Shown here piece by piece: positions 1 through 9,349 of a stretch of DNA of 64,000 nucleotides; within the stretch, counting starts at the first letter, position 1; each line of letters opens with the position of its first letter. Made by a program: the position numbers and the translations under genes. The notes beneath the pieces are model-generated. The model was not told where the DNA came from and searched no databases. It worked only from the letters and a program-made list of their open reading frames with translations. Origin of the DNA: Pelagibius sp. CAU 1746 (GTDB lineage: Bacteria; Pseudomonadota; Alphaproteobacteria; Kiloniellales; Kiloniellaceae); NCBI RefSeq assembly GCF_039839785.1, contig NZ_JBDOQT010000001.1, forward strand, positions 2,604,001 through 2,668,000, given 5' to 3'.

Positions 1-38
1 CCGGCCGGCAGGGTAACGCAAAGGGCATCGGGGGCAAG

Positions 39-941
39 GTGACGGGCGCCAGCAAAGCGGTTCACAGCATGACCGGCTTCGCCCGCCGCGACGGCGGCGA
101 CGAGGCAGCGAGTTGGACCTGGGAGGTCAAGAGCGTCAACGGCCGCAGCCTCGATATGCGCGCACGCCTGCCCCAGGGTTACGAGAGCCTGGACCCGGCG
201 GTGCGCGCTGCGGTCAACGCCGCTTGCGCGCGCGGCAACGTCCAAGTGAATCTCTCCATGAAGCGCGGCGACGCGCCGCTGCAACTGCAGGTCAACGAGG
301 CACTGCTTCAGCAGATCCTCGACCTCATGGCAGACCTGGAGAAGCGAACCAAGACGGCACCGGCGAGCCTGGACGGCCTGCTCGGCCTGCGCGGTATCCT
401 GGAAGCGGTGGAAGAGGAAGAGTCGTCGGAACGCCAGGAGGCGCGCCTTGAGGCGCTGCAGTCCGACCTGCGGGCCGTGCTGGAGGCCCTGGTCGCCATG
501 CGTGCGGCCGAAGGCGCCCGCCTGCAGGAACTGGCGCGCGGCCACATCGACGAGATCGAGCGCCTGGCCAGGGCGGCGCGAAGCTGCGCGGCGACCCAGC
601 CGGAAGCCCTGCGCCAGCGCCTGAAGGACCTGCTTGCCCTGCTGCTGGAGGAAAACACCGGCGTTTCCGAGGACCGGCTGGCCCAGGAGCTGGCGATTCT
701 TGCCGGCAAGGCCGACGTGCGCGAGGAACTGGACCGTCTCGCCGCCCATGTCGCCGCCTCGCGCGAGCTGCTTGCCCAGGGGGGCGCTATCGGGCGCAAG
801 CTCGATTTCCTCTGCCAGGAGTTCAATCGCGAGGCCAACACGCTTTGCTCCAAGTCCGCAGACGTTGAACTGACGCGTATCGGCCTCGATCTCAAATCGG
901 CGATCGAGCAATTGCGCGAGCAGGTCCAGAACATCGAGTAG
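39..941 (+). CDS. yicC: YicC family endoribonuclease
   Basis: YicC-family protein of 300 residues; members of this family are endoribonucleases linked to RNA turnover. The family hallmark MTGFAR lies at residues 11-16, followed by a Glu-rich helical middle and the conserved C-terminal block ending near FLCQEFNREANTLCSKS. The GTG at 39 opens the frame, but an ATG at 69 begins exactly at MTGFAR, so the true start may be either. It is followed after 4 bases by gmk, a pairing widely conserved in proteobacteria, so the two are probably cotranscribed. Family assignment is firm; the exact RNA target is not visible. Confidence 0.95.
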   Translation: MTGASKAVHSMTGFARRDGGDEAASWTWEVKSVNGRSLDMRARLPQGYESLDPAVRAAVNAACARGNVQVNLSMKRGDAPLQLQVNEALLQQILDLMADLEKRTKTAPASLDGLLGLRGILEAVEEEESSERQEARLEALQSDLRAVLEALVAMRAAEGARLQELARGHIDEIERLARAARSCAATQPEALRQRLKDLLALLLEENTGVSEDRLAQELAILAGKADVREELDRLAAHVAASRELLAQGGAIGRKLDFLCQEFNREANTLCSKSADVELTRIGLDLKSAIEQLREQVQNIE

Positions 942-945
942 GCAG

Positions 946-1584
946 ATGGTCGATACCGACATAAAGCGGCGGGGATTGATGCTCGTGCTTTCCTCGCCTT
1001 CGGGCGCCGGCAAGACCACGATTTCGCGGCGTCTTCTCGAAACCGACGACAACCTCTCGCTCTCGATCTCGGCGACGACGCGTCCGGCACGGCCGGGCGA
1101 GGTGGAGGGCAAGGATTACTATTTTGTCGATCAGAACCGCTTCGACGCAATGGTCGCCGGCGGAGAGATGCTGGAATACGCCCAGGTCTTCGGCAACAAC
1201 TATGGCACGCCGCGCGCGCCGGTGGAGAGCGCGTTGGAAGCCGGCCGCGACGTGCTGTTCGACATCGATTGGCAGGGCACGCAGCAGGTGCGTGAGGCCG
1301 CGCGCGAGGATCTGGTGAGTGTCTTCATCCTGCCGCCCTCGACCGAGGAGTTGGAGCGCCGTCTCTATGCGCGCGCGCAGGATAGCGAGGAGGTGGTGCG
1401 GGCCCGCATGGCCAAGGCCGCCGACGAGATGAGCCACTGGGCCGAGTACGACTACATCATCATCAACGACGACGTGGACAGGAGCGTCGAGCAGGTCGAG
1501 GCGATTCTCACCGCCGAACGCCTGAAGCGCGAACGCCGCATCGGCCTCGGCGCTTTCGTCAAAGGACTTCAGACCGGCAGCTAG
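946..1584 (+). CDS. gmk: Guanylate kinase
   Basis: Guanylate kinase phosphorylates GMP or dGMP to GDP with ATP, a cytosolic step of purine nucleotide synthesis. The 212-residue length fits the family. A P-loop [10 protein letters not shown] lies at residues 16-25, and the GMP-binding segment contains [19 protein letters not shown]. It starts 4 bases after yicC and its TAG stop overlaps the convergent stop of rsmA by 3 bases, so no separate terminator fits between them. Confidence 0.97.
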   Translation: MVDTDIKRRGLMLVLSSPSGAGKTTISRRLLETDDNLSLSISATTRPARPGEVEGKDYYFVDQNRFDAMVAGGEMLEYAQVFGNNYGTPRAPVESALEAGRDVLFDIDWQGTQQVREAAREDLVSVFILPPSTEELERRLYARAQDSEEVVRARMAKAADEMSHWAEYDYIIINDDVDRSVEQVEAILTAERLKRERRIGLGAFVKGLQTGS

Positions 1585-2423
1585 CCGCCTGCGATACAGT
1601 CCGCCAAGGCACAGAAATCTTCCACCGACAGCTCTTCGGCCCGCGCCGTCGGCGCGATGCCCGTCGCCTCGAACCAGGGCGCGGGGTTGCCGAGCGACTT
1701 CAGGCTTTGGCGCAGCATCTTGCGGCGTTGGCCGAAGGCGGCAGCAGTGACCTTCTCCAGGCTCTCCAGCGAGGCCGGTGCCAGCGGCTCTTCGCGCGGG
1801 ACGATCGACACCACGGTGGAGGTGACCTTGGGCGGTGGGGTGAAGGCCCTGGGCGGGATGTCGAACAGCGCGCGCGCGCGGCAGAGCCACTGAGTAAGGA
1901 CCGAGAGGCGGCCGTAGTCGCGGCTGCGTGGCGCGGCGACCAGACGCCCGGCGACCTCTTTCTGGAACATCAGCGTCATCGCCGAGAAGGCTTTGGGATC
2001 GGCTGCAAGGGCGATCAGCCATCTCACCAGCAGGGCGGTCGAGATGTTGTAGGGAAGGTTGGAGACGATCTGGCGCGGCGCCGTGCCCAACTCCGCCAAG
2101 TCGATCTCCAGGGCGTCACCCTCCACCACCTCCAGCCGGCCGGGATAGGCCGCCGCCAGCTCGGCCAGCGCTTCTAAACAGCGGCTGTCCTTCTCCACGG
2201 CGACAACCTGGGCGGCACCCTCGGCCAAGAGGGCGCGGGTCAGGCCGCCGGGGCCGGGGCCGACTTCGATGACGCTGCCTCTGTCGATGCCGGGGGCGGC
2301 CCTGGCGATACGGCCGGTGAGGTTGAGGTCCAGGAGGAAGTGCTGACCTAAGGATTTGCGTGCGCCCAGGCCGTGACGCGCGATTACTTCGCGGAGAGGA
2401 GGCAGGCCGGCGGGTCCGCTCAT
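1581..2423 (-). CDS. rsmA: 16S rRNA (adenine1518-N6/adenine1519-N6)-dimethyltransferase
   Basis: RsmA/KsgA dimethylates two adjacent adenines near the 3' end of 16S rRNA using S-adenosylmethionine. In the 280-residue product GQHFL is at 26-30, the SAM-binding [11 protein letters not shown] around 52-62, and the catalytic NLPYN at 122-126. The frame stays open further upstream, but the ATG at 2423 is chosen because it overlaps the pdxA stop in an ATGA arrangement and gives the family N-terminus. It is the last gene of the lptF-lptG-lptD-surA-pdxA-rsmA string. Confidence 0.96.
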   Translation of the reverse strand: MSGPAGLPPLREVIARHGLGARKSLGQHFLLDLNLTGRIARAAPGIDRGSVIEVGPGPGGLTRALLAEGAAQVVAVEKDSRCLEALAELAAAYPGRLEVVEGDALEIDLAELGTAPRQIVSNLPYNISTALLVRWLIALAADPKAFSAMTLMFQKEVAGRLVAAPRSRDYGRLSVLTQWLCRARALFDIPPRAFTPPPKVTSTVVSIVPREEPLAPASLESLEKVTAAAFGQRRKMLRQSLKSLGNPAPWFEATGIAPTARAEELSVEDFCALADCIAGG

Positions 2424-3448
2424 CGGTGTGTGAAGGCCTGCGAGGCCGCCGACATCTCCGCAGCCGTCCTCAAGGCGGCTTCCAAGCTGGCCGGTGATGC
2501 GGTGCCTTGGCCGGCAATGTCCAGCGCCGTGCCGTGGTCGGGCGAGGTGCGGATGATCGGCAGCCCCAGGGTCACGTTCACGCCGCCGTCGAAGTCGATC
2601 GTCTTGATCGGGATCAGCGCCTGATCGTGGTACATGCACAGCGCGGCGTCGTAGTTGCGGCGTGCGGCGGCATGGAACAGGGTGTCCGCCGGGACCGGGC
2701 CGAAAGCGGCAATGCCGTCCTCCTGCAGCCGGCGAACCGCAGGCGCGATGATGGTGCTCTCCTCGTTGCCCAGCCTGCCGCCTTCACCGGCGTGAGGGTT
2801 GAGGCCGCTAATGGCGAGGCGCGGGGCCGCAATGCCGAAACGCCGCTGCAAAGCCTGGGCGGTAACGCGGCCGGCTTGAACGATCCCCTCGGTGGTCAGC
2901 ACCTCGGGAACCCGGCGGAGCGGCAAGTGCACAGTGACCGGGACCACGCGCAATGCGGCGCAGGCCAGCATCATCACAGGCGGCTGTTCGCTGGCGCAGA
3001 GCTCGGCCAGAAATTCGGTGTGGCCGGGATGCTCGAAACCGGACTCCATCAGGACCAGCTTATGGATTGGATTGGTGACGACCCCGGCGGCCGTGCCTTC
3101 CAGGGTCAGGGCGACGCCCTGGCGGATCGCTTCCAGCACCGCTTCGGCGTTGGCCGGGTCTAGGCGGCCCGGCTCCGAGGCGACCGGCTGGGGCAGGGGC
3201 AGCACTGGCAGCGCGTCCGCAAAGACCCGCATGGCGTCGTCGGGGGCGCCGATGGCCTGGATCGGCACCTCCCAGCCCAGGAGGCCGGCAAGACGGCCCA
3301 GGCGCTGTGGGTCGTCGATGACGAAGAACACGGGGGATCCGGTCTCGTACCGGCGGCGCCAAGCAAGCAGCGTCGTTTCTCCGCCGATGCCGGCTGGTTC
3401 TCCCATGGTCACCGCCAGAGGCGGTGCCGCCGGTGATGGCCGGGTCAA
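2420..3448 (-). CDS. pdxA: 4-hydroxythreonine-4-phosphate dehydrogenase
   Basis: PdxA oxidises 4-phosphohydroxy-L-threonine in the DXP-independent branch of bacterial vitamin B6 synthesis (the PdxA/PdxJ route). The 342-residue protein opens with [11 protein letters not shown], carries the metal and substrate segment GHTEFLAEL, and near its C-terminus has [16 protein letters not shown] followed by [13 protein letters not shown], all family signatures. It lies 45 bases after surA and overlaps rsmA by 4 bases, a gene order also found in gamma-proteobacteria (surA-pdxA-ksgA). Confidence 0.96.
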   Translation of the reverse strand: MTRPSPAAPPLAVTMGEPAGIGGETTLLAWRRRYETGSPVFFVIDDPQRLGRLAGLLGWEVPIQAIGAPDDAMRVFADALPVLPLPQPVASEPGRLDPANAEAVLEAIRQGVALTLEGTAAGVVTNPIHKLVLMESGFEHPGHTEFLAELCASEQPPVMMLACAALRVVPVTVHLPLRRVPEVLTTEGIVQAGRVTAQALQRRFGIAAPRLAISGLNPHAGEGGRLGNEESTIIAPAVRRLQEDGIAAFGPVPADTLFHAAARRNYDAALCMYHDQALIPIKTIDFDGGVNVTLGLPIIRTSPDHGTALDIAGQGTASPASLEAALRTAAEMSAASQAFTHR

Positions 3449-3493
3449 GGGACCGGACGGAGCGGGGCGGGCGGGCCGCCGAACACGGTGGCT

Positions 3494-4477
3494 TCAGATG
3501 CGGACATCGACGTTCGCCAGACGCCGCAGTTCCTGGAGGGACCTCTGGGCAAGCTGGTCCGTGCGCTGATTGGCCAGATTTTCTTCGATGCGCGTGCGGT
3601 CGATGTTCTGGCCCTCGTTCTTGCGCATGTCACGCAGCAACAGGATATGAAAGCCGGAGATCGTGCGGACCGGGCCGGCGATCTCTCCCGGCCCCATGCG
3701 GGCGAGAGCGGTGTTCAGCGGCTCTTCGAGCTCGCCGTCGCGGACCCAGCCCAGATCCCCGCCCAGAGAGGCCGTGCCCGATTGGGAGAACTGGCGGGCG
3801 AGCCCTGCGAAGTTGGCGCCGCGGCGCAGTTCCTCCAACAGGCGGTTGGCGTTGTTCATGGCCTCGGCTTCCTTGGCGGCCGTCTCTATAGGCACGAATA
3901 TTTCCGCGACGCGGCGCTCGATGGATCCGCGCCGGGCCGCCAGGCGGTTGGCGACTTCTTCGATTTCCTCGTTGGAGACGACGACGTTCGGCCGGATACG
4001 CCGGAGAATCACGCTCCGCCAGGCGATCTGAGCGCGGATCTGGTCGATGAGAGTGGTCGGTATGACGCCGCGATTACGCAGCATCGTTAGGAACTGGCCC
4101 TCGGTCATCTTGTTTTGCTGGGCGATCTGCTCCAGCGCGCCGGCAACCTGGACGTCCGGCACCGAGATGTCGAGGCGCTTGGCCTCCTGCATTTGCAGCC
4201 GCTCGTCGATCAGGCCGCGCAGAACCTGAGGCGTCAGCCTGCGGCGGACTTCCTGGGTGTCCTCTACACCGGCGGCGATGATGACCAGTTGCAGGCGCAT
4301 GGCAAGGTCGAGAACCGAGATGATGTCATCGTTCACGACCGCCGCCGGGCGGAATAGATCGGATTGCGCATGGGCCCGTTCGACAGGCCAGCTTGTCGCC
4401 AGGAGCAGCAGGCAGGCGGCAAAAAGGGCACCGCGCCGCGCAACCTGGAATGGTCTTTGCATCATAGTGAGTGGCAT
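3494..4477 (-). CDS. surA: SurA-type periplasmic peptidyl-prolyl isomerase/chaperone
   Basis: SurA escorts outer-membrane proteins, including LptD, through the periplasm. The 327-residue protein has a signal peptide with a likely cut after AHA at residue 37, an N-terminal SurA chaperone region (about 40-180) and one parvulin-type PPIase domain (about 185-285, with FAGLARQFSQSG and GGDLGWV). E. coli SurA has two parvulin domains and about 428 residues, so this is the shorter one-domain form common in alphaproteobacteria. It sits between lptD and pdxA. The start could also be the ATG at 4465; neither has a strong ribosome binding site. Confidence 0.9.
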   Translation of the reverse strand: MPLTMMQRPFQVARRGALFAACLLLLATSWPVERAHAQSDLFRPAAVVNDDIISVLDLAMRLQLVIIAAGVEDTQEVRRRLTPQVLRGLIDERLQMQEAKRLDISVPDVQVAGALEQIAQQNKMTEGQFLTMLRNRGVIPTTLIDQIRAQIAWRSVILRRIRPNVVVSNEEIEEVANRLAARRGSIERRVAEIFVPIETAAKEAEAMNNANRLLEELRRGANFAGLARQFSQSGTASLGGDLGWVRDGELEEPLNTALARMGPGEIAGPVRTISGFHILLLRDMRKNEGQNIDRTRIEENLANQRTDQLAQRSLQELRRLANVDVRI

Positions 4478-4603
4478 TACCCGGAAATTCCAAAGAAGCA
4501 GGCCGCAGTATATCCCGCCGGGTCCGGTCGGTTCAAACGGAAGCTGAGGGCCGCGGAGCCCCGGCGCGCGAGGGTTCCCGAGGCGGGTTCCCCGGGGCCG
4601 AAG

Positions 4604-4626
4604 GCCGCCGGCGCTTTTTCGGCGGC
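4604..4626 (-). promoter_or_regulatory. Stem-loop between lptD and surA
   Basis: A perfect 7-bp stem, GCCGCCG at 4604-4610 paired with CGGCGGC at 4620-4626, encloses a 9-base loop directly after the lptD stop codon. There is no T-tract on the minus strand, so full termination is unlikely. It may attenuate or protect the lptD end of the transcript before surA. The rest of the 156-base spacer is GC-rich with no other recognisable site. Confidence 0.35.
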
Positions 4627-4633
4627 TTCCGGG

Positions 4634-6841
4634 TCAGCCGCCGGAGGCCTCTCCGAGATGCCGGAAGACGACTCGAACGAAGATGCTGTCGTCGTCCTCG
4701 ATGTCGCGGTCGCGATAGTTGCTGCGCTGCGCGACGCCTTCTATGAGGAAGCATTCGTCCTGGTAGGCGAGGCTGATCGCCGAGCGCAGAGACTGGTCGC
4801 TGATCAGGTCGCGGCGATGGCTGAAGCCGACCGTCCAGTTCTCGGAAATGCGCGAACTGATCCCGAACCGGATTTCCTCGCGGTCGCCGAACTCGTCGGT
4901 GCCGCCGTCCTTGTTGATGAAGAAGTAGGAGAGATCGAGATTGAGGGCCGGCGGGCCGATATTCGCGTCAAGCTCGCTGCGCTGTGCGTTGAGATCGTCC
5001 TTGTCGAGACGGAACCGATAGAGCAGGTCCAGATCCTTCAAGGGCTTCACTTGCACGCGGCCGACGATGTCGGAGAACTTGTCCTCAAGGCCGGAGCCTT
5101 CCGCGAAGACGTCGCGATTCTCGTTCAGGCGGTAGCTCTGGCCGATGAAAGCGCCCGCAGAGCCGCTCTCGCCGAAGGCCCCGGTCCATTTGATGCCGTA
5201 GTCGAAGCGGGTGCCGGAATCCACCCTGTCATGGCCGGCAAAGCGGTTGAGCTTGAATAGGTTGGTGTCGTCGAACTCGAAGTCCTGGCTGTCCTCGTTG
5301 GGGATTTCGCTGGGGTTCGAGCCGTTCGGGGCCAGAACCGCCTGCACGATGGGTTCGACGACCTGCCGGAACGAGCCATCCTGTCGGACCCAGGGATAGC
5401 GCCATTTGACGGCGAACTGGGGAAAGACCCGGCCCGTAGTCTCGCCGCCCGGTGCGTTGGACGGGTTGACGCTGCTGGAGCCCGGGACCACGCCGTGCGT
5501 CCAATAGCCGTCGGCCTGCACTTGCGCGGTGACCTCGTAAATGTCGCCCAGAGGGCTCGTATAGGGCAGGTGATAGCCGCCGACGAAGGAGAGGCGCCGG
5601 CTGTCTCTGCCCTCGATGCGGGTCAGCGCCATGAGACTGGTGTCGGCAGTGATGTAGCCGCCCGGCAGGCCGAAGAGGTTGGGCTCGCTGACGAAGTCGT
5701 ATTCGGCCAGAGGAGCGACGATGGGAAGCTCGTTGTTCCTATCGCTGCTGCGCTGGCCCTGATAGGCGAAGCCGCGGACGGCGGCGTAGTTGCGGCCCTT
5801 CAGGCCTTCGAGATAGGCGGTGCTGGTCAGGGTGCGCGACGAATCGAAATCGTAGGCGCGCAGATAGGTGTCGTCGCTGCTGCGTTTGGCCTCGAAGCCC
5901 CAGCGCCAAGTCTGATCGAGCTCGAACTGGCCTTCGGCGTCGATGTGGCCGCGGAACCGGTCCTTGGCGACGTTCCCGCCGCTTTCCTCGCGGTCGGCGA
6001 TGGTGGCGCTGCCGGCCGCGCGCAGTTCGCCGTCGGTGAAGAGCTGGCGGTACTCGCCGGTCAGGTTGACGCCCTGTTCCGTCGACAGGATGGGTGCGAC
6101 CGTCAGGTCCTTGTCGTCGTCCAGCACCCAGAAATAGGGAACCTCCAGCGCATAGCCGAGAAAGTCGCTGCTTCCGACGGTGGGAGCCAGGAAGCCGCTG
6201 CGGCGGTCGACCGTGGGGTCGGGATGCTCGAGGTAGGGAGTGTAGAGGACCGGAATACCGAAGAATTCCAGCCAGGCGTCGTAGTAGATGACGTCCTTGG
6301 CTTCTTGGTCGTGAATGACTTCGGCGGCCTTGATCTGCCACAGGGGCGCGCGGGTGGGATCGTCCCGGCAGAGCTCGCAGGGGCTGAAGACGCCTTTGCT
6401 GAACTCCGTACGATTGCCGCCCGTTCGGGTGCCGCTGGCCGCGGCGATTCGCGTCTTGTCCGCCATCAGGATGCGGATATCGCGGATGAAGCCTTCCCTC
6501 AGATCGCCCGTAAGCTCGACGAAATCGGCGAAGACCGTATCGCCGCTCGGCTCGACGAGCGTGATGTTACCCTCGGCCGTTACGATGTCCTGGTTGATGT
6601 CGTAGGTGACTTCGTCGGCGAGCAGCACGCGGTCGGACTGACTGATTTCCACGTTGCCCCGGGCGATGACGAGGCCGTTTTCCTCGTCGTAGGTCAATTC
6701 GTCGGCGGTAATCAGCGCCGGCGTGTTCTCCAGCGCTTCGATGTTGACATCCTGCGCAAGCGCCGCATCCCCGAAGGCGGCAAGCAATGCATATAGCGCG
6801 GCAGCCATGGCCGCCGTTCGCCCCGATCCCCCCCGTATCAT
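4634..6841 (-). CDS. lptD: LPS assembly protein LptD (outer-membrane LPS translocon)
   Basis: LptD is the outer-membrane beta-barrel that with LptE inserts lipopolysaccharide into the outer leaflet. The 735-residue protein has a signal peptide ending near GDAALAQ, an LptA/OstA-like periplasmic domain (about residues 30-150, with ALITADELTYDEENG), and a long C-terminal barrel region. A CxxC pair (SPCELC) follows the periplasmic domain; cysteines in LptD form folding-critical disulfides in E. coli. The ATG at 6841 is preferred to the longer open frame because it gives a normal signal peptide and starts 7 bases after lptG. Confidence 0.93.
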   Translation of the reverse strand: MIRGGSGRTAAMAAALYALLAAFGDAALAQDVNIEALENTPALITADELTYDEENGLVIARGNVEISQSDRVLLADEVTYDINQDIVTAEGNITLVEPSGDTVFADFVELTGDLREGFIRDIRILMADKTRIAAASGTRTGGNRTEFSKGVFSPCELCRDDPTRAPLWQIKAAEVIHDQEAKDVIYYDAWLEFFGIPVLYTPYLEHPDPTVDRRSGFLAPTVGSSDFLGYALEVPYFWVLDDDKDLTVAPILSTEQGVNLTGEYRQLFTDGELRAAGSATIADREESGGNVAKDRFRGHIDAEGQFELDQTWRWGFEAKRSSDDTYLRAYDFDSSRTLTSTAYLEGLKGRNYAAVRGFAYQGQRSSDRNNELPIVAPLAEYDFVSEPNLFGLPGGYITADTSLMALTRIEGRDSRRLSFVGGYHLPYTSPLGDIYEVTAQVQADGYWTHGVVPGSSSVNPSNAPGGETTGRVFPQFAVKWRYPWVRQDGSFRQVVEPIVQAVLAPNGSNPSEIPNEDSQDFEFDDTNLFKLNRFAGHDRVDSGTRFDYGIKWTGAFGESGSAGAFIGQSYRLNENRDVFAEGSGLEDKFSDIVGRVQVKPLKDLDLLYRFRLDKDDLNAQRSELDANIGPPALNLDLSYFFINKDGGTDEFGDREEIRFGISSRISENWTVGFSHRRDLISDQSLRSAISLAYQDECFLIEGVAQRSNYRDRDIEDDDSIFVRVVFRHLGEASGG

Positions 6842-6848
6842 TATTTGG

Positions 6849-7988
6849 CTATCCGTCCTCCAGGTGAAGCAACATCGCCACGCCAAGCATCAACGACACA
6901 CCGGCCGGAGTCCAGGCTGCGAGCACGACCGGGATAGTACCTGAAAGACCGATCGCAAACACGAAATTGGAGAGGAAATATAAAAGAAAGCCGGTCAGCA
7001 TGCCCGCCAGAATCACCAAGCCCACCCGTCCCCGGCGTTGCGGGCGCAGCGAAAAGGTGGCCGCGAGCAGGACCATGGCGGCGAAGAGCATCGGCAGGGC
7101 CAGCAGCCGGTGGAACTGCAGACGGTGGGGGATGGCCGAGAATCCCGCGGCCTGCATGAGCTCAATGAAGTCCGGCAGCTCCCAGAAGGCGATGGTTTCC
7201 GGGGGCGCGAAGCTCTCCTGGATCTTGTCCACGGTCAGGTCCGTGGGCAGTTCCATCTGCTCGTGGAATTCCGAGGCCATGCCCGGCCGCGACAGCCAGG
7301 CGTCGAAGAGAAGCCAGCGATTCGCCTGCAGCTGGGCTTCGCGGGCGTCGATCCGGTCGACGAATCGGTCCTCGTCGGCATAACGGAAGACCATGACCTG
7401 CTGCAGCGAGACCGATCCAGGCTTCACCCGCGCGGCATGGATGACCGATTGTCCATTCTCGTCGGCCTGGCGCAGCCACAATCCGGTCTTGGAGACCGCC
7501 AGCATGCTCGTCTGGTTGTGGATATAGCTGGCCTCCAGGTGTTCGTAGCGGCTCAGCAGAATCGAAGCCAGGGGGTTGAAAGCCGTCATCGTCAGGGCGC
7601 CGATGACGACAGAGCTGCCCAGCACCGGCAGGAGGAACTGCCACACGGAGATACCGGCGGCGCGCGCTACCACCAATTCGTTGGAGCGTGTCAAGCGCCA
7701 GAAGGTGGTCATGGCGGCGAAGAGCAGGGTGAAGGGCATAACCTCCTGGCTGAGGTACGGCAGCTTCAGGAGCGCCATCTGCAGAGTGACGCTGAGAGAG
7801 ACATCCTTGGTCGCCAGGCGGTCGAGCAGGTCGACGATGGTGGCCAGGAAGATGATCGCGACGATGGCCAGGAAGAAGCTGCCGAACCAGAAGAGATATT
7901 GGCGGGCGATGTATTTCGTCAGTGTCGGCGACAGGCGCAGCCGGCGCATGGCCGGCAGAATCCCGCTGTTGATGGAGGTGCCGATCAT
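6849..7988 (-). CDS. lptG: LPS export ABC transporter permease LptG
   Basis: LptG and LptF are the inner-membrane subunits that, powered by LptB, pull LPS out of the membrane. This 379-residue protein shows the YjgP/YjgQ layout: three N-terminal membrane segments (around residues 28-55, 70-90 and 115-135), a periplasmic beta-jellyroll-like region, then three C-terminal membrane segments. NELVVARAAGISVWQFLLP is the conserved cytoplasmic loop. Its ATG overlaps the lptF stop (ATGA) and it leads into lptD after 7 bases. Confidence 0.94.
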   Translation of the reverse strand: MIGTSINSGILPAMRRLRLSPTLTKYIARQYLFWFGSFFLAIVAIIFLATIVDLLDRLATKDVSLSVTLQMALLKLPYLSQEVMPFTLLFAAMTTFWRLTRSNELVVARAAGISVWQFLLPVLGSSVVIGALTMTAFNPLASILLSRYEHLEASYIHNQTSMLAVSKTGLWLRQADENGQSVIHAARVKPGSVSLQQVMVFRYADEDRFVDRIDAREAQLQANRWLLFDAWLSRPGMASEFHEQMELPTDLTVDKIQESFAPPETIAFWELPDFIELMQAAGFSAIPHRLQFHRLLALPMLFAAMVLLAATFSLRPQRRGRVGLVILAGMLTGFLLYFLSNFVFAIGLSGTIPVVLAAWTPAGVSLMLGVAMLLHLEDG

Positions 7989-9106
7989 GTCGGCGCCTCG
8001 CTGAGATCCTGGGTTGCGGCGCGCCGGTGCGGCCGGCGCAGCAACACATAGAGACTGAGGCCCGCCGAGATCAGCACGGCGGCATACATGGCCGGGACGG
8101 CCGCGGCGCTCCGGGTTGCCAGGTCGTGCAGGGCCAGGGAGACGCCCTCCAGCACCGCTACGCAGGCGATCGCCGCCAGGACGCGCTTGGCCTGGCCGCG
8201 GCGGTTGAATTCGCCTGCCAGCAGGGCCGCCATGCCGATCAGCACGAAGACCAGGGTATAGAGCGGGCTGACCAGCCGCTGATGCCCCTCGGCGATCAGT
8301 TCCTGGTGGTAGCGCTGGTCGCGCCGGTCGTCGCTGGGGAAGAGCAGTTCGTTCAGGAAGCGTTCTTTCGGCTCCCGCCAGCGCGACTGCGCAGCTTCCC
8401 CGAACTCGCTCAACTCGACCGTATAGCGGTCGAAGTACAGCAGCGAGAAGCGGCCGCTCTCCGGCGCCACCTCCTGGCGGTTGCCGTTCTCCATCACGAC
8501 CCGCGGGCCGTCTTCGCTGGCCACCAGCGCACCGCGCTCGGCCATCATCGTCACCGGCTTAGCGGGGTCGCGGCTGTCGTGTACCAGAATACCCCGCAGC
8601 TCGCCGTCGGCGGAGCGCTGGCGGACGTAGACCGTGATCTCGTCGGTGAGTGCGGTGAACACGCCTTCCTGTAGCAGGACTGTTGAGAAATCACTGCGGA
8701 AAGCGTTCTGTAAGTCTTTGAAATTACGAAATGATACCGGCAGGAAATAGAGCGAGATCGAATAGACCGCGAGGGTCACCAGGACCCCCAGGAGGATGGC
8801 CGGTCGGGCCAACTGGAGCTGCGACAGCCCGGCGGCGCGCATGACCACCATTTCGCTGTCCATGGCCAGCTTGTGATAGATGAACAGTGCCGCGACGAAG
8901 GCGGCCACCGGCAGCACGACCCCCAGGAAAGACGGCAGCAGCAGGCCGACGAAGGTGAGGAAGGTGGAAGCCGGCAGCCCGCGATTGACGATATAGTCGA
9001 TCAAACGCAGCGACTGCGTCAGCCAGATGGCGAAGGTCAGGGCCAGGGTGACGAAGATGGTCGCCGTCACCAACTGCCCGAGAATGTAGCGTGTTATCCA
9101 GGGCAT
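7985..9106 (-). CDS. lptF: LPS export ABC transporter permease LptF
   Basis: LptF is the second membrane subunit of the LPS exporter. The chosen start, ATG at 9106, gives 373 residues beginning MPWITRYILGQLVTATIF, with six predicted membrane segments and the loop SEMVVMRAAGLSQLQLARP. An open frame runs much further upstream, through the antisense of pepA, but that extension is a GC-rich artefact. It heads the six-gene minus-strand operon running to rsmA. The 243-base gap to the divergent pepA must hold both promoters, though I see no clear sigma-70 match there. Confidence 0.94.
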   Translation of the reverse strand: MPWITRYILGQLVTATIFVTLALTFAIWLTQSLRLIDYIVNRGLPASTFLTFVGLLLPSFLGVVLPVAAFVAALFIYHKLAMDSEMVVMRAAGLSQLQLARPAILLGVLVTLAVYSISLYFLPVSFRNFKDLQNAFRSDFSTVLLQEGVFTALTDEITVYVRQRSADGELRGILVHDSRDPAKPVTMMAERGALVASEDGPRVVMENGNRQEVAPESGRFSLLYFDRYTVELSEFGEAAQSRWREPKERFLNELLFPSDDRRDQRYHQELIAEGHQRLVSPLYTLVFVLIGMAALLAGEFNRRGQAKRVLAAIACVAVLEGVSLALHDLATRSAAAVPAMYAAVLISAGLSLYVLLRRPHRRAATQDLSEAPT

Positions 9107-9349
9107 CGGGCCCAATCGCTGCGGTGCGGGAATAGGGAAGAAATAGCGCGCCGCCGCGACCCCAGTCCAGTCAAAATCCCGGTCTGCGGCGGGTGGGCCC
9201 GCCGCCGGCGGAGATGCGAAAGGCCCCTTGAACTTGCCCGCTGGCACTGACAGGCTGTTCGGCCTTATCTTTGTCCACCCAGAGTCATTCCATGGCTGGC
9301 CCGCCGTTTCCGGCGCCGCGCCGGCCGCGTTCTTTCCGTGAGGGGATTG

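Noticed and set aside
2-16. End of an upstream gene, reading Arg-Pro-Ala-Gly then TAA at 14-16
   Set aside because: mltG often precedes yicC in alphaproteobacteria and this could be its end, but four codons are too few to support a feature.
9107-9349. Sigma-54 promoter starting with TGGCAC between lptF and pepA
   Set aside because: The required TTGC element is absent at the correct distance.
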